A stretch of 64,000 nt of DNA from Sporosarcina luteola (GTDB taxonomy: Bacteria > Bacillota > Bacilli > Bacillales_A > Planococcaceae). How positions within the stretch are numbered: position 1 is the first letter of the stretch; each line of letters starts with the position of its first letter. The stretch is taken from positions 62,001-126,000 of the forward strand of contig JACHLS010000007.1 of assembly GCA_014204635.1 (NCBI GenBank), written 5' to 3'. A program made the position numbers and the translations under genes. The notes below the pieces were generated by a model. The model worked only from the letters and a program-made list of their open reading frames with translations. It was not told the DNA's origin and did not search any database. Shown here in pieces: positions 17,906 through 27,106 of the stretch.

Positions 17906-18452
17906 GCAATCTGTCCCCTTTCGTAATAAACCCGATTTCCTCACAAATGAGATCCACAATTTGCTCAACCGTGAGATGATCCGTTTCGATAAATTGCTCA
18001 AAACACTCATCTTGATAGCCTTGCAAACATTTATCAGTCTGCGCAAAACACCAATTGCCCGGTTCCTCGCCACGAGCCAGCAACCGCTTGTGTATCGTCC
18101 GCTTATCAGCCATGAGACAGAAATGGAATGTTTCCTCATCCATTTTTGAAAAGCCATCATAGATTGTTTCAAAGTATGCTTTATTATAAATGGTCATCGG
18201 CACAATCAAGTCCCTGCCGTATGTCTGTTTTAACTGTTTTGCCACTTCAACCACGAGTGTCTTCCACATAGTGAAGTCTTGAAAATCACCTGTCTGCTCC
18301 TTCGGAAGCTTCACATCATTCGGTATCATTTCCCGAAGCATGTACCCCACCATTTCAGGATCGTATAACAGTGCATGATCCATCCGTCCCAGCAATTTCG
18401 CAGCTACTGTAGTCTTTCCTGCACCAAACGCCCCATTGATCATCACAATCAT
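17889..18452 (-). CDS. TmrB-like P-loop ATPase
   Basis: A 187-residue protein with a Walker A NGAFGAGKTT at the N-terminus, then YDPEMVGYMLREMIP, LIVPMTIYNKAYF and a KRLLARGEEP segment. These match the layout of B. subtilis TmrB, a tunicamycin-resistance ATP-binding protein. Whether it gives resistance here is not known. Upstream and downstream genes overlap or abut (VanW gene 3 bp before), indicating one transcript. Confidence 0.82.
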   Translation of the reverse strand: MIVMINGAFGAGKTTVAAKLLGRMDHALLYDPEMVGYMLREMIPNDVKLPKEQTGDFQDFTMWKTLVVEVAKQLKQTYGRDLIVPMTIYNKAYFETIYDGFSKMDEETFHFCLMADKRTIHKRLLARGEEPGNWCFAQTDKCLQGYQDECFEQFIETDHLTVEQIVDLICEEIGFITKGDRLHVGIE

Positions 18453-18455
18453 GTT

Positions 18456-19271
18456 TTATTCCCCCTCATATGTCAAAAACGGTTCATACATGGTAATTGC
18501 ATGATTCTCCGTGACGAACTCATCGTCCAAGAGGTTCCCGTCCAGGTCATACACGCGTCGGAAAATAGTATTATGCCGTACATAGCCTCCCCAAGATTCA
18601 AAGGTGAATCGATGATCCTTTTCATATATCTCAAACGTCCGTGTCGCTGGTGCCGCAGCTCGCCATTCCCCGGTCAAATAGGTATCCGATACGTAGAGGA
18701 TGAGTTGGTATGGAAGGGTAGTCTCATTCTTGATCTGCAAATCTAAATAATTATAGGCACAAGTCGCTTCACTGCCGAATGGCTGGCTTCTGCTCGAATC
18801 CGGAAACACATCATAGCTGTGGCGATACCGTTCCGTGACCGTCAACGGGGTATGCAATGTGATCCAATAAATTAGGTTGGACAACTGGCAAAGTCCTCCC
18901 CCTATACCGACCGTCACTTTGCCATAATGAAGAATCATCCCGTCCACGTAACCTTTGCGCTTCGTCGTATTGCCAATCAGCCGCCAATAGGAAAACGTTT
19001 CGCCCGGTTGCAAAACCACTCTGTTTAACTGGCGAACCGCTAGTTTCAAATTAATGATTTTATTGTATTGAAGCTGCATATCCACGTCCTTCAACTGACG
19101 CAACAACGGAGTCCGATGTTTTTTGATCACATACGGAAGCTTCTCTTCAGCACGAGTCATGGCATATCGCTTGCCACCCCAGCGCCACTCTCCGTATCGT
19201 TTCAAGCGGTATACTTTCTTCCCGAGATAAATTCGTAATTTGCTTCTTTTAATTGGTTGTAATGAAACCAC
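18456..19271 (-). CDS. VanW family protein
   Basis: A 271-residue protein with the VanW domain: LQPGETFSYWRLIGNTTKRKGY, then VGIGGGLCQLSNLIYWI and RHSYDV. VanW occurs as an accessory gene in glycopeptide-resistance clusters and, more often, alone; its activity is unknown. No strong signal peptide is seen in the basic N-terminus. It is the first gene of the vanW-tmrB-grpB run. Confidence 0.88.
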   Translation of the reverse strand: MVSLQPIKRSKLRIYLGKKVYRLKRYGEWRWGGKRYAMTRAEEKLPYVIKKHRTPLLRQLKDVDMQLQYNKIINLKLAVRQLNRVVLQPGETFSYWRLIGNTTKRKGYVDGMILHYGKVTVGIGGGLCQLSNLIYWITLHTPLTVTERYRHSYDVFPDSSRSQPFGSEATCAYNYLDLQIKNETTLPYQLILYVSDTYLTGEWRAAAPATRTFEIYEKDHRFTFESWGGYVRHNTIFRRVYDLDGNLLDDEFVTENHAITMYEPFLTYEGE

Positions 19272-19334
19272 AAAGCCACCCCCATCCTGTTTCTATTCCA
19301 GATAGCAAAAGAAAATTCCTTCCTTTTCCGAAAT

Positions 19335-19365
19335 CAAAAAAGAAGTGTCCGCTAGTAGACACTTC
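19335..19365 (-). terminator. Terminator downstream of a decayed small gene
   Basis: GAAGTGTC (19342-19349) pairs with GACACTTC (19358-19365); on the minus strand a TTTTTT run follows. It sits directly after the stop of the pseudogene at 19374, supporting that this was once a transcribed gene. Confidence 0.72.
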
Positions 19366-19373
19366 CGCTGCTT

Positions 19374-19537
19374 TCATTCGGCATAATGAAGACTCACAAT
19401 CAAATCACCATTCTCCATTTGTTCCGTGGTGACTATTTGGGATGTTTCATCAGAATATAGTTCTTCGCCCTCATCACCCGAGAGCACTTGATTGAAGTAT
19501 GCTGATCCATTATTTCTGCCCAATCATCCCGATTCAA
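19374..19537 (-). pseudogene. Small acidic protein gene broken by a frameshift
   Basis: A TTG at 19537, with AAAGGGG about 11 bases upstream, opens NRDDWAEIMDQ. After a one-base frame change near 19500 the reading continues AYFNQVLSGDEGEELYSDET to the final LIVSLHYAE and TGA at 19374-19376. Both parts are acidic and protein-like, and a terminator follows. The family is not recognised. Confidence 0.5.
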
Positions 19538-19761
19538 CTAGACTGCTACCCCTTTCTTTACATAGTAAACGAAAGCCCTTCAGGAAAAATCTGTAATTTC
19601 AAACATCCTTCTTTTACAGTTTCACTTCTACCTTCTGCAACTTACATCCTCTTTTCTGCGTTTGACCAGGTTAAATTTGCGGGTCATCGAAAAACGGCTG
19701 TCGAGCCATTTTTTCGCGGATATAGTAGGAGTATAAAGAAAAACACGGTGGAGGGATCGCA

Positions 19762-20481
19762 ATGGAGATTGTAAAAGTGGAGGGCTTGCGGAAATCGTAT
19801 GCGGCGAAGGAAGTGCTAAAAGGTATTGACTTTTGTGCAGAAGCTGGTGACATCATCGGGGTCATTGGCAAGAATGGAGCTGGAAAATCGACATTTCTTG
19901 AGATTTTGCTGACACTTCGGTCGTATAGGCACGGAACAGTCCATTTGTTCGGACAAGAGCTGAATGAAGCATCCGAAAAGCAACGGGGGCAAATACGGCA
20001 ACAGCTCTCAGCCGTACTGCAGCCGACCCAGTTTTATAGAACTTTGAAGGTGATTGAATTGCTCAAGTTGTTCAAGGTGTATTATAAATCGCCGCTTGAT
20101 GTAGAGAAGATTATGGCCGATTTTAAACTGGATGACCATCGGAAAACGTATTTCGACAAGCTATCGGGCGGCTGGAAGCAAATCGTCAGTTTGGCGATCG
20201 CCTTCTTAGCAGCACCGAAAATGCTTATTCTCGACGAACCGACGACAGGCCTCGACCCCCATATGCGCAATATGCTTTGGACGTATATTACTGATTACAA
20301 TAAACGAACGGGCGGAACGGTCATATTAACGACGCACAACATGGATGAGGTCGAATTGTATTGCGACCGGGTGATGTTGCTGAATGACGGGGTCGCGGAA
20401 GTATTCGATACGACCGGTCGTATCCTCGAATCCGGCTATAAGTCAATCCATGATTTCTATATTACACAAGTCGCAAAATAA
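19762..20481 (+). CDS. ABC transporter ATP-binding protein
   Basis: A 239-residue ATPase. Walker A is GKNGAGKST (near residue 36), the signature LSGGWKQIVSLAIA is a variant of LSGGQ, and Walker B is MLILDEPTTGLD. It powers the permease encoded 12 bp downstream. Drug or peptide export is likely from the LytTR/DUF3021 context; this is inference. Confidence 0.92.
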   Translation: MEIVKVEGLRKSYAAKEVLKGIDFCAEAGDIIGVIGKNGAGKSTFLEILLTLRSYRHGTVHLFGQELNEASEKQRGQIRQQLSAVLQPTQFYRTLKVIELLKLFKVYYKSPLDVEKIMADFKLDDHRKTYFDKLSGGWKQIVSLAIAFLAAPKMLILDEPTTGLDPHMRNMLWTYITDYNKRTGGTVILTTHNMDEVELYCDRVMLLNDGVAEVFDTTGRILESGYKSIHDFYITQVAK

Positions 20482-20493
20482 GGAGGATGTTTC

Positions 20494-21243
20494 ATGATAG
20501 CCACACAATTGAAGTATGACTTGCTTATGTTTTCAAGGGAATTGTTTTACGTCGTATTCACTTTAATTGTTCCGCCCGTTACGTATCTCTTCATGGGGTC
20601 TCTTTACGGGGGCTTTACGTACGCAGGAAATTTAAGCTACGCCGAAAGCTATACACCATCCTTCATTCTTTTGATCACATTCGGTGTTGTATTTTTCGCT
20701 TTCGGATTCGATCAGGTCACAAACCGGGTGAGCGGCGTGGAGAAGCGGATTGCACTCGCCCCTGTGTCAAGACGGACAATACTTATTTCCGGCATTTTGA
20801 AATCGATTATTATTACAAGTTTTGGTTATATCTTTGTATCTCTCATCGGTGTTATGGCCTATGATTTGACGTTCGAAATAAATAATGCTCTCCAATCTTT
20901 CGGCCTGTTTATGTTGTTGAATGCCGTATTGCTTATTATCTCATCAGCCATCTATTCCTTTTTCAAAACGATCAATGGCGCCTTGGTGTTTTCTATCGTT
21001 ACCTTTCAAGTTGTCCTCTTTACTGGAGGGTTTGCGATGCCTATCGACAGGATGCCTGCTTTTGTCCAAACAATTGCAGCTGTCAATCCGCTCTATCATA
21101 TGAATCAACTATTCATCTCCGTTTGGAATGGGCAATTCCAGTTGGAACGTACATCTCTCATTTCCCTCGCCTATATTGGCCTCTGTGTCATCTTGGCTTT
21201 ATTCGCCCTCCGTTTTGCAACAAGGTACCGCAGCAGTATGTGA
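20494..21243 (+). CDS. ABC-2 type permease
   Basis: A 249-residue membrane protein with about six TM helices, the ABC-2 layout, and an extended cytoplasmic loop after TM2 (RVSGVEKRIALAPVSRRTI). It has an AGGAGG ribosome site and forms an exporter with the preceding ATPase. Confidence 0.9.
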   Translation: MIATQLKYDLLMFSRELFYVVFTLIVPPVTYLFMGSLYGGFTYAGNLSYAESYTPSFILLITFGVVFFAFGFDQVTNRVSGVEKRIALAPVSRRTILISGILKSIIITSFGYIFVSLIGVMAYDLTFEINNALQSFGLFMLLNAVLLIISSAIYSFFKTINGALVFSIVTFQVVLFTGGFAMPIDRMPAFVQTIAAVNPLYHMNQLFISVWNGQFQLERTSLISLAYIGLCVILALFALRFATRYRSSM

Positions 21244-21285
21244 GACATGGTACGATAGGATGGAAGTCTTTGGGGGTGGAGCAAG

Positions 21286-21744
21286 TTGAAGATAACACTG
21301 GACATCGATAATGATTATGAAGAAACGAAAGTGACCATTCATTGCAATGAAGTGGATAGTTCAATAAAAGAAATTCTTGATTTCCTAAAAGGCAAAAAAA
21401 CGGAGTTCCTCGTCGGACGGAACGGTGAAATGCAGCATATTTTAAAACCTGACGACATTCATTACTTCCATACGGAAAAGGATGGCATCGTTGCCGTGAC
21501 AAGCGAGGGCTCGTTCGCGTTGCGAGAGAAATTGTATGAACTGGAAGAGCTGCTGCCAAGCACAAAATTCATCCGGCTTTCCAAATCCGTCATTGCCAAC
21601 TTACATGAATTGAGCCGATTTGAAGCTTCCTTTAATGGTACACTCTGTGTCTATTTCAAATCGGGTGCGAAAGAATATGTATCGCGAACATATGTCAATG
21701 CCATTAAAGAGGCATTGAAAATGAACAGGAGGAAAAACGGATGA
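21286..21744 (+). CDS. LytTR-domain transcriptional regulator
   Basis: A 152-residue protein whose C-terminal half (about residues 45-145) is a LytTR DNA-binding domain: DDIHYFHTEKDGIVAVTSEG, then FIRLSKSVIANLHEL and YVSRTYVNAIK. There is no receiver domain, the usual form when paired with DUF3021. It starts at TTG 21286 with GGGGGTGGA upstream. It probably controls the upstream ABC exporter and itself. Confidence 0.9.
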   Translation: MKITLDIDNDYEETKVTIHCNEVDSSIKEILDFLKGKKTEFLVGRNGEMQHILKPDDIHYFHTEKDGIVAVTSEGSFALREKLYELEELLPSTKFIRLSKSVIANLHELSRFEASFNGTLCVYFKSGAKEYVSRTYVNAIKEALKMNRRKNG

Positions 21745-22151
21745 GAACAGTCTTGATCAGAAGTGTACTCGGTATCTTTTTCGGATCTTTCTTGACGATA
21801 ATGACAATCTTCGCGGTTATTTATTTTGGTGGCAATGACACGCTCAATTCAACCATTCTGGTAAATAATGCACTCGGCACCATGTTCTGCGGCTGGTTCT
21901 TCACCGTGACGCCTCTGCTGTTTGAGAATGAAAAACTGACTTTGCCAGTACAGACAGTGCTGCATTTTCTATGCGTCAGCATTTTGTACTTTATCATCGC
22001 TTTTGGAGTGGGGTGGGTGCCATTCTCGTTGAAAGGATTCTTTGGCATGTTGGGCATCTTCGTATTGCTCTACTCCGTTATTTGGTTTTCGTTCTATATG
22101 TACTTTAAAAATGAGGCAAAAAAATTGAATGAGGAATTGAAAGGCTTATGA
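21741..22151 (+). CDS. DUF3021 membrane protein
   Basis: A 136-residue protein with four TM helices. It overlaps the LytTR stop by 4 bp (ATGA). DUF3021 proteins are almost always coupled with LytTR regulators and are thought to restrain or sense for them. The gene is followed by a terminator. Confidence 0.88.
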   Translation: MRTVLIRSVLGIFFGSFLTIMTIFAVIYFGGNDTLNSTILVNNALGTMFCGWFFTVTPLLFENEKLTLPVQTVLHFLCVSILYFIIAFGVGWVPFSLKGFFGMLGIFVLLYSVIWFSFYMYFKNEAKKLNEELKGL

Positions 22152-22156
22152 ATTCA

Positions 22157-22190
22157 AACTCGCCCTGAAGAGCTGGGGCGAGTTTTTCTG
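22157..22190 (+). terminator. Terminator after DUF3021 gene
   Basis: AACTCGCCC (22157-22165) pairs with GGGCGAGTT (22176-22184), followed by TTT. Confidence 0.87.
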
Positions 22191-22291
22191 ATTTCGCCTC
22201 GATTATTTACACCCTATTAACACAAATCCCACACCTCCTTTATATTCCTTCCCTACAATGAACTTGATCACAATTTGAAAGGAGCCAGACC

Positions 22292-23131
22292 ATGAAAATT
22301 GCATTGTTCAGCGATCTGCACTACCCAGCCATCGACGAGAGGATTCCGGGATTACTCGAGGCCCGTGCTGCATTCTACGAGGAGTTTATCGAACAGTTCC
22401 TGCAAGTGGATGCAGACCTTCACGTGTCATTAGGCGACTTGACAAACTACGGCATGCCTCATGAATTGCAAAATATCTATTCCTTGATCGGCGACCGACG
22501 TGAATTCATTCACGTTCTTGGAAATCATGATAACTACACATTGCCCAAAGAGGAATTGCTGGCGTTGACTGGCCAGAAACGCTATCATTCCTTCGAAACC
22601 GAGGAAGCCATTTTTGCTTTTCTCGACACCGCCCGCCAACTTGACTTTGAACGCTGGGGCGGCTGGATGGATGATGAGCAATTGGAATGGTTCGAACATG
22701 TCATCCAACATTCCGAAGAGAAACCTTTACTTGTATTTGCCCACCATCCGGTATACAACACAACAACAGGCTCCGAGCGGGACAATGGCTCCATCCATCC
22801 CGATATCGACTTGCGCTCCTTGTTGAACCAAAAGAAAGGCATCGGCATGTTTTTCAACGGACATATGCACTGTGACTCCATTGTCAAAGAAGACAACTGG
22901 ACATTCATACAGTCCGCCGCATGCCTGGACCAGCAGTCCTTCCGCCTTATCGACATCCAAGATGAAGCCATCATTGTTGCAGCCATTGATCTCGAGAGCG
23001 AAGAACTTAGAAGAAACGCTGCTATCATTTACGACAACATCAACCACTTCACGCACCGTCCGGATGCACGCGGGACTGACTTGCATCGCAACTGTGCCGT
23101 GTCTCTGGTTCCAACAAGCCCAGTTTTGTGA
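22292..23131 (+). CDS. Calcineurin-like metallophosphoesterase
   Basis: A 279-residue protein with all metallophosphoesterase motifs: D8-x-H10, GD at 48-49, GNHD at 77-80, a HH pair in FAHHPVYN, and NGHMHCD. It should bind two metal ions and cleave a phosphoester; the substrate (cyclic nucleotide, phospholipid or nucleotide) is unknown. A GAAAGGAGC ribosome site precedes ATG 22292. It is monocistronic with its own terminator. Confidence 0.9.
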   Translation: MKIALFSDLHYPAIDERIPGLLEARAAFYEEFIEQFLQVDADLHVSLGDLTNYGMPHELQNIYSLIGDRREFIHVLGNHDNYTLPKEELLALTGQKRYHSFETEEAIFAFLDTARQLDFERWGGWMDDEQLEWFEHVIQHSEEKPLLVFAHHPVYNTTTGSERDNGSIHPDIDLRSLLNQKKGIGMFFNGHMHCDSIVKEDNWTFIQSAACLDQQSFRLIDIQDEAIIVAAIDLESEELRRNAAIIYDNINHFTHRPDARGTDLHRNCAVSLVPTSPVL

Positions 23132-23150
23132 TTCAAGGAAACTACTGAAG

Positions 23151-23177
23151 ACTGCCCTTTTAACAGGGCGGTTTTTT
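23151..23177 (+). terminator. Terminator after the metallophosphoesterase
   Basis: ACTGCCCT (23151-23158) pairs with AGGGCGGT (23165-23172), followed by TTTTTT. Confidence 0.88.
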
Positions 23178-23264
23178 GTGTTTATAAAAAACTTTTCAAC
23201 AAATTAAGATATTTAAATCCTTTTACATGTTCTCAGTGTTTAATAGGTGTATGGAGGTTTAGCC

Positions 23265-23789
23265 ATGAATGAGGACAGTGTATTAGTACGAGCAATATTA
23301 CAAGGTGATGAGGAGGCGATGGAGCAACTCGTTTATCGTTACTATGACGAAATCTTTTATTACATAAATCAAATTGGCGCTCCTTATGAAGAAGCAAAGG
23401 ATATTACGCAGGAAGTATTCATTTCCATGCTGAAGGCGTTGCCCAAATATAAGGAACAAGGGCATTTTAAAGCATGGATTTACAGAATTGCATACAACAA
23501 ATCCATGAATCATTTCAGACAAAGTAAATATGTTACTACATTGTCAGAGGCGCATGAAGAAGTGGCAGAAGATGATATTGGCGGCACTGTTGAAAATCAA
23601 TCCCTCGTAAAGGAGCTATTGGATTCGCTTCCTCAGAAGCAGAGCAGTGCTCTCATCTTAAAATATTTTCATGGATTTACTGCTTCGGAAATTGCCAAAG
23701 TGATGGGGGTCTCTCTTCCCACCGCAAAGTCTAGGATTTTTCAGGGGCTCAAGAAATTAAAAAAACGATTGAAGGAGGACGAAAATTGA
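23265..23789 (+). CDS. ECF-type RNA polymerase sigma factor
   Basis: A 174-residue sigma factor. Region 2 contains ITQEVFISMLKALPKY and GHFKAWIYRIAYNKSMNHFR; region 4 is LPQKQSSALILKYFHGFTAS with the helix-turn-helix up to LPTAKSRIFQGLKKL. ATG 23265 follows GGAGG at about 23252. It is translationally coupled to the next membrane gene and heads a sigma-permease-ATPase operon like the B. subtilis sigY-yxl arrangement. Confidence 0.9.
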   Translation: MNEDSVLVRAILQGDEEAMEQLVYRYYDEIFYYINQIGAPYEEAKDITQEVFISMLKALPKYKEQGHFKAWIYRIAYNKSMNHFRQSKYVTTLSEAHEEVAEDDIGGTVENQSLVKELLDSLPQKQSSALILKYFHGFTASEIAKVMGVSLPTAKSRIFQGLKKLKKRLKEDEN

Positions 23790-24547
23790 AATCAAAACAT
23801 GATGATGAAATAAAAGCCCTTCTTATGTATAAGCAGATCCCTCCTGTGGACGAGGAAGAAAAGAGAGAGCTGGTTCACAAGTTGAAAGCGTATATGCCTG
23901 TCTCTCAAGCCGCTCCTTCCAAAATAATGCAACAGCTGATCCAGAAGGCCTTCACTTCCATATACCGTGATCATAAAATCGAACTGTTCGTCCTGCTAAC
24001 TTTTCTATTATTGGCGTATTCTTTTATGCCTGCCAGTGATGTATGGATCGTTATTATGTCCACATCCCCCATTCCCATCTTTTTAGCAGGTTGGCATTTA
24101 TTGAATGGACAATCAAACGACATGGTTGAGTTGGAACTAACATACAAATACACCTTTCACCAGGTGTTATTTTCAAAAATCATTGCGATTGTTGCTTGGA
24201 ACCTAGGAATTTACAGTGTGGCATTGCTCTATCTGCTGGGAATAAAGAATATGGACATCTCCTTGTATTTTTTCCACATTGTCATCCTGGGCCTTACTCC
24301 AATCATTACATTTAGTCTTGCCTTACTTCTGCTAAGCATAAAATATCGGCGTGAGACATCTTGGACAGTCGTGATTCTCACTTGGATTTTCTTTGTTCTC
24401 CTTTCACTTCAAACACCTTTAGGGACATTCCTTATTGAAGTGAATGTATTATTTTACGTCTTGCTAAATGGCAGTCTAGTACTATTTTTATTACATCGAT
24501 TACAACATCTTTGGAGAACGGAGCGTTTGTCAGATGGGATTTTATAA
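23786..24547 (+). CDS. Membrane protein of the sigma/ABC operon (possible anti-sigma)
   Basis: A 253-residue protein. A 60-residue hydrophilic N-terminus precedes about six TM helices. The start is TTG 23786 overlapping the sigma stop, with GGAGGA upstream. Its position directly after the sigma gene suggests that the cytoplasmic N-terminus binds the sigma factor, but no zinc-binding anti-sigma motif is visible. It may instead be a permease subunit. Confidence 0.72.
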   Translation: MKSKHDDEIKALLMYKQIPPVDEEEKRELVHKLKAYMPVSQAAPSKIMQQLIQKAFTSIYRDHKIELFVLLTFLLLAYSFMPASDVWIVIMSTSPIPIFLAGWHLLNGQSNDMVELELTYKYTFHQVLFSKIIAIVAWNLGIYSVALLYLLGIKNMDISLYFFHIVILGLTPIITFSLALLLLSIKYRRETSWTVVILTWIFFVLLSLQTPLGTFLIEVNVLFYVLLNGSLVLFLLHRLQHLWRTERLSDGIL

Positions 24548-25370
24548 ACTACTGTTTGTCGAAGGAAAAAAATTAATATTTCAACGCGACATTTATATCG
24601 CTCTTTTTATATGCACAGTTTTATTTTGGTTGGCAATAAATAGCAACCCGGAACCCTCATCTCCTTTTCAATTTTGGAAATCGTTAGCTTCTGTCATGCC
24701 TTGGATTGGCTACTGGTTTGTTTCCGTTCTCATTGTTGTAGGTGTAGCAAGATGCTTACCTTTTGAACGAGAACAGGGTATGGAGGAATTGATCCATACT
24801 TATAAAAAAGGGCGTCTGCATTTGCTAGTCGTTAAGCAAGTCACATTACTAATCTATTGCGCTTTGGTTGTTTTCTATTTTTATTTGTTGGCAATTGCAG
24901 CGTACGCCATGCAATACGATACTGGAGGACTTTTTGCTCAAGTAAGAATGGCGGAATCGCCATACGTTTCCGTTAACCCCAGTTGGACGTTTGCCCAATT
25001 ACTACTATATGAATATGGCTACCTAGTTCTAGCCGCTTATATTTTCGCTTTGTCAATTTTATTTCTTTCTTTCATTATAAAAAGAAGTGTCTTTATTATA
25101 ATGATTGCCGGTGGATCTTTTGCAGCCGGGGAAATTTTTTATTTTTTCCTCTTACGCTACATTGGAACAATGGAAATCAGTAAATATCCTTATTTTATCA
25201 ATCGTTATGGATTTAATGGCATGCTGGGATTCAACTATCTCGATTCTTTGACAGCTGACTATATTTCAGCCATTCAAGTTTATGGTCTTTTTGCTGTAAT
25301 CATTGTACTGCTTTTCCTACTGAACTTGGCTGCAAAGAGGTGGATGCGACATGTTGCTCTGGGAGATTAG
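24534..25370 (+). CDS. ABC-2-like membrane protein
   Basis: A 278-residue protein with about six TM helices and a conserved ARCLPFEREQGMEELIHTYK loop after TM2, typical of ABC-2 permeases. It overlaps both neighbours (13 and 20 bp), so all are made from one message. Confidence 0.8.
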   Translation: MGFYKLLFVEGKKLIFQRDIYIALFICTVLFWLAINSNPEPSSPFQFWKSLASVMPWIGYWFVSVLIVVGVARCLPFEREQGMEELIHTYKKGRLHLLVVKQVTLLIYCALVVFYFYLLAIAAYAMQYDTGGLFAQVRMAESPYVSVNPSWTFAQLLLYEYGYLVLAAYIFALSILFLSFIIKRSVFIIMIAGGSFAAGEIFYFFLLRYIGTMEISKYPYFINRYGFNGMLGFNYLDSLTADYISAIQVYGLFAVIIVLLFLLNLAAKRWMRHVALGD

Positions 25371-26079
25371 AAAGATTATAGGAAACCGATGGAATTTAGC
25401 ATTCATTTTATGTGTAGTCTCCTTGTGGGGTGCAACTCTCTATTTATCCGGGCAGGCTGGATCCTATCAGATTTACAATAGGACCCTAAGTTTTTGGCAT
25501 GTATTAGGTTCATTGTCGGTGGGTTTCTTTATTTTATTTATCAGCACAAGAATATTTATCAGTGATAAAGAAGATCAAGTAAAAGAGGTGATTCTGGCTA
25601 CTCGCTACGGAAAGGGCTCACTCCTGCTAACACGTATGCTGGCTGTCATCACCTGTTCAAGCATATGCATCGCCACACTGACAATCATCCAAGTTTTTGG
25701 ATTCATACTTTTTATTCCAAATGAAACAGACATGGTTTCCTTGCCTCTCCATCTCTCGAGAGCTTTGCTGTTCGCCTTAATAGGTGGTACTTTATTTTCA
25801 ATATTCGCAGCTTGCGTATGCCTGCTTTTCAACTCTCAGACAGCTACTGTTATCGTTTGTGGATTTCTATTTGGCATGACGTATATGTTAAGAAGCGACC
25901 TGCTTCAAAGTTATTCCCTGCTTTGGTTATTAGACAAAGGGTTTTTCTCTTATTTGATTCGAGCAAAAGGGGTTGTAATGGAGCTGGAATGGCCCTTCTT
26001 ACTTAGCTGGTATGGATGTTTATTATTCTTGCTCATTTCGGCTACGATAAAAATACAAGCAAGGAGACATGAATTATGA
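25351..26079 (+). CDS. ABC-2-like membrane protein
   Basis: A 242-residue protein with about six TM helices. After TM2 the loop ISDKEDQVKEVILATRYGK resembles the coupling region of the preceding permease, so the two are likely partner subunits. It overlaps the ATPase start by 4 bp (ATGA). Confidence 0.8.
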   Translation: MLLWEIRKIIGNRWNLAFILCVVSLWGATLYLSGQAGSYQIYNRTLSFWHVLGSLSVGFFILFISTRIFISDKEDQVKEVILATRYGKGSLLLTRMLAVITCSSICIATLTIIQVFGFILFIPNETDMVSLPLHLSRALLFALIGGTLFSIFAACVCLLFNSQTATVIVCGFLFGMTYMLRSDLLQSYSLLWLLDKGFFSYLIRAKGVVMELEWPFLLSWYGCLLFLLISATIKIQARRHEL

Positions 26080-26939
26080 ATCTCACTGTGCACGATATTA
26101 CTCACCAATACAAAGGCTTTTATGCCTTACAAGGTATAAATATGGAACTAACGCCCGGCATCTATGGCTTATTGGGCCCCAATGGAGCAGGGAAAACGAC
26201 TTTATTACGGATCTTGGTAGACATCATTTCCCCGACAAAAGGCGAAGTTCTTTACAATAACCGTGAAATCTCAGCATTAGGCTCACAGTATCGAGACATT
26301 TTAGGTTATTTGCCGCAAAACTTTTCTGGTTATCGCAATTTTACTGCCGAAAACTTTCTAATGTATGTTGCAGACTTAAAAGGGCTGGACAAGCAAGCAG
26401 CAAGAGAAAGAGTGCAGGAACTTTTGGAAGTAGTCGGTTTGCACGAAACCAAAAAGAAAAAGTTAAAGAACTTTTCCGGCGGGATGTCCCGCAGAATAGG
26501 CATTGCACAAGCCTTGCTCAATGATCCTGACATTTTAATATTAGATGAACCAACGGCTGGCTTAGATCCGAGCGAGCGCATTCGATTGCGTGGCATACTG
26601 TCCCAGCTTTCAAAGAATAAAATCATCATCCTCTCTACTCATATCGTATCCGATATTGAGTATATTGCAGATGAGGTTTTATTACTGAAAGAAGGCAAGC
26701 TCATTGCCAGTGAAAAGCCAAGCGAGCTATTACACCAATTAAGCAATCATGTTTGGCATATACAAATTGATGAAAATGAGCTAGAACACTTCTCTTCTGC
26801 CTTTACGATTTCAAACATTCATCAGCAAGGTACCCGGATCGAACTGCGCATTGTCTCTAAAACGCAACCTCATCCAAATGCAAAAAACGTGGAACCTAGA
26901 ATGGAAGATATCTATGTGTCGTATTTTGAAAATGAATAA
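26076..26939 (+). CDS. ABC transporter ATP-binding protein
   Basis: A 287-residue ATPase. Walker A is GPNGAGKTT, the signature FSGGMSRRIGIAQAL, and Walker B ILILDEPTAGLDP. It is the last gene of the sigma-led operon and presumably energises the two or three preceding membrane proteins, an exporter of unknown cargo under ECF control. Confidence 0.93.
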   Translation: MNLTVHDITHQYKGFYALQGINMELTPGIYGLLGPNGAGKTTLLRILVDIISPTKGEVLYNNREISALGSQYRDILGYLPQNFSGYRNFTAENFLMYVADLKGLDKQAARERVQELLEVVGLHETKKKKLKNFSGGMSRRIGIAQALLNDPDILILDEPTAGLDPSERIRLRGILSQLSKNKIIILSTHIVSDIEYIADEVLLLKEGKLIASEKPSELLHQLSNHVWHIQIDENELEHFSSAFTISNIHQQGTRIELRIVSKTQPHPNAKNVEPRMEDIYVSYFENE

Positions 26940-26962
26940 GAGCTATGTGTACCCCTTTCAAT

Positions 26963-26992
26963 AATCCCCGCCAATTCGACGGGGATTTTTTG
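26963..26992 (+). terminator. Terminator of the sigma/ABC operon
   Basis: AATCCCCG (26963-26970) pairs with CGGGGATT (26980-26987), followed by TTTT. Confidence 0.88.
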
Positions 26993-27106
26993 CCGTCTCC
27001 TTCTACTATTCCTCTTTGCACTTCACCAAACTCATAACAGTTCCTAGTAAAACGTTACGAATCCCTTTAACTTGCGTCTAAGTAATAGATAAGAGAGGTG
27101 AACGTG

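Noticed and set aside
17906..18172. N-terminal extension of the GrpB ORF by 89 residues
   Set aside because: It lies wholly inside the TmrB-like gene in another frame. The ribosome site and family alignment place the start at 17905.
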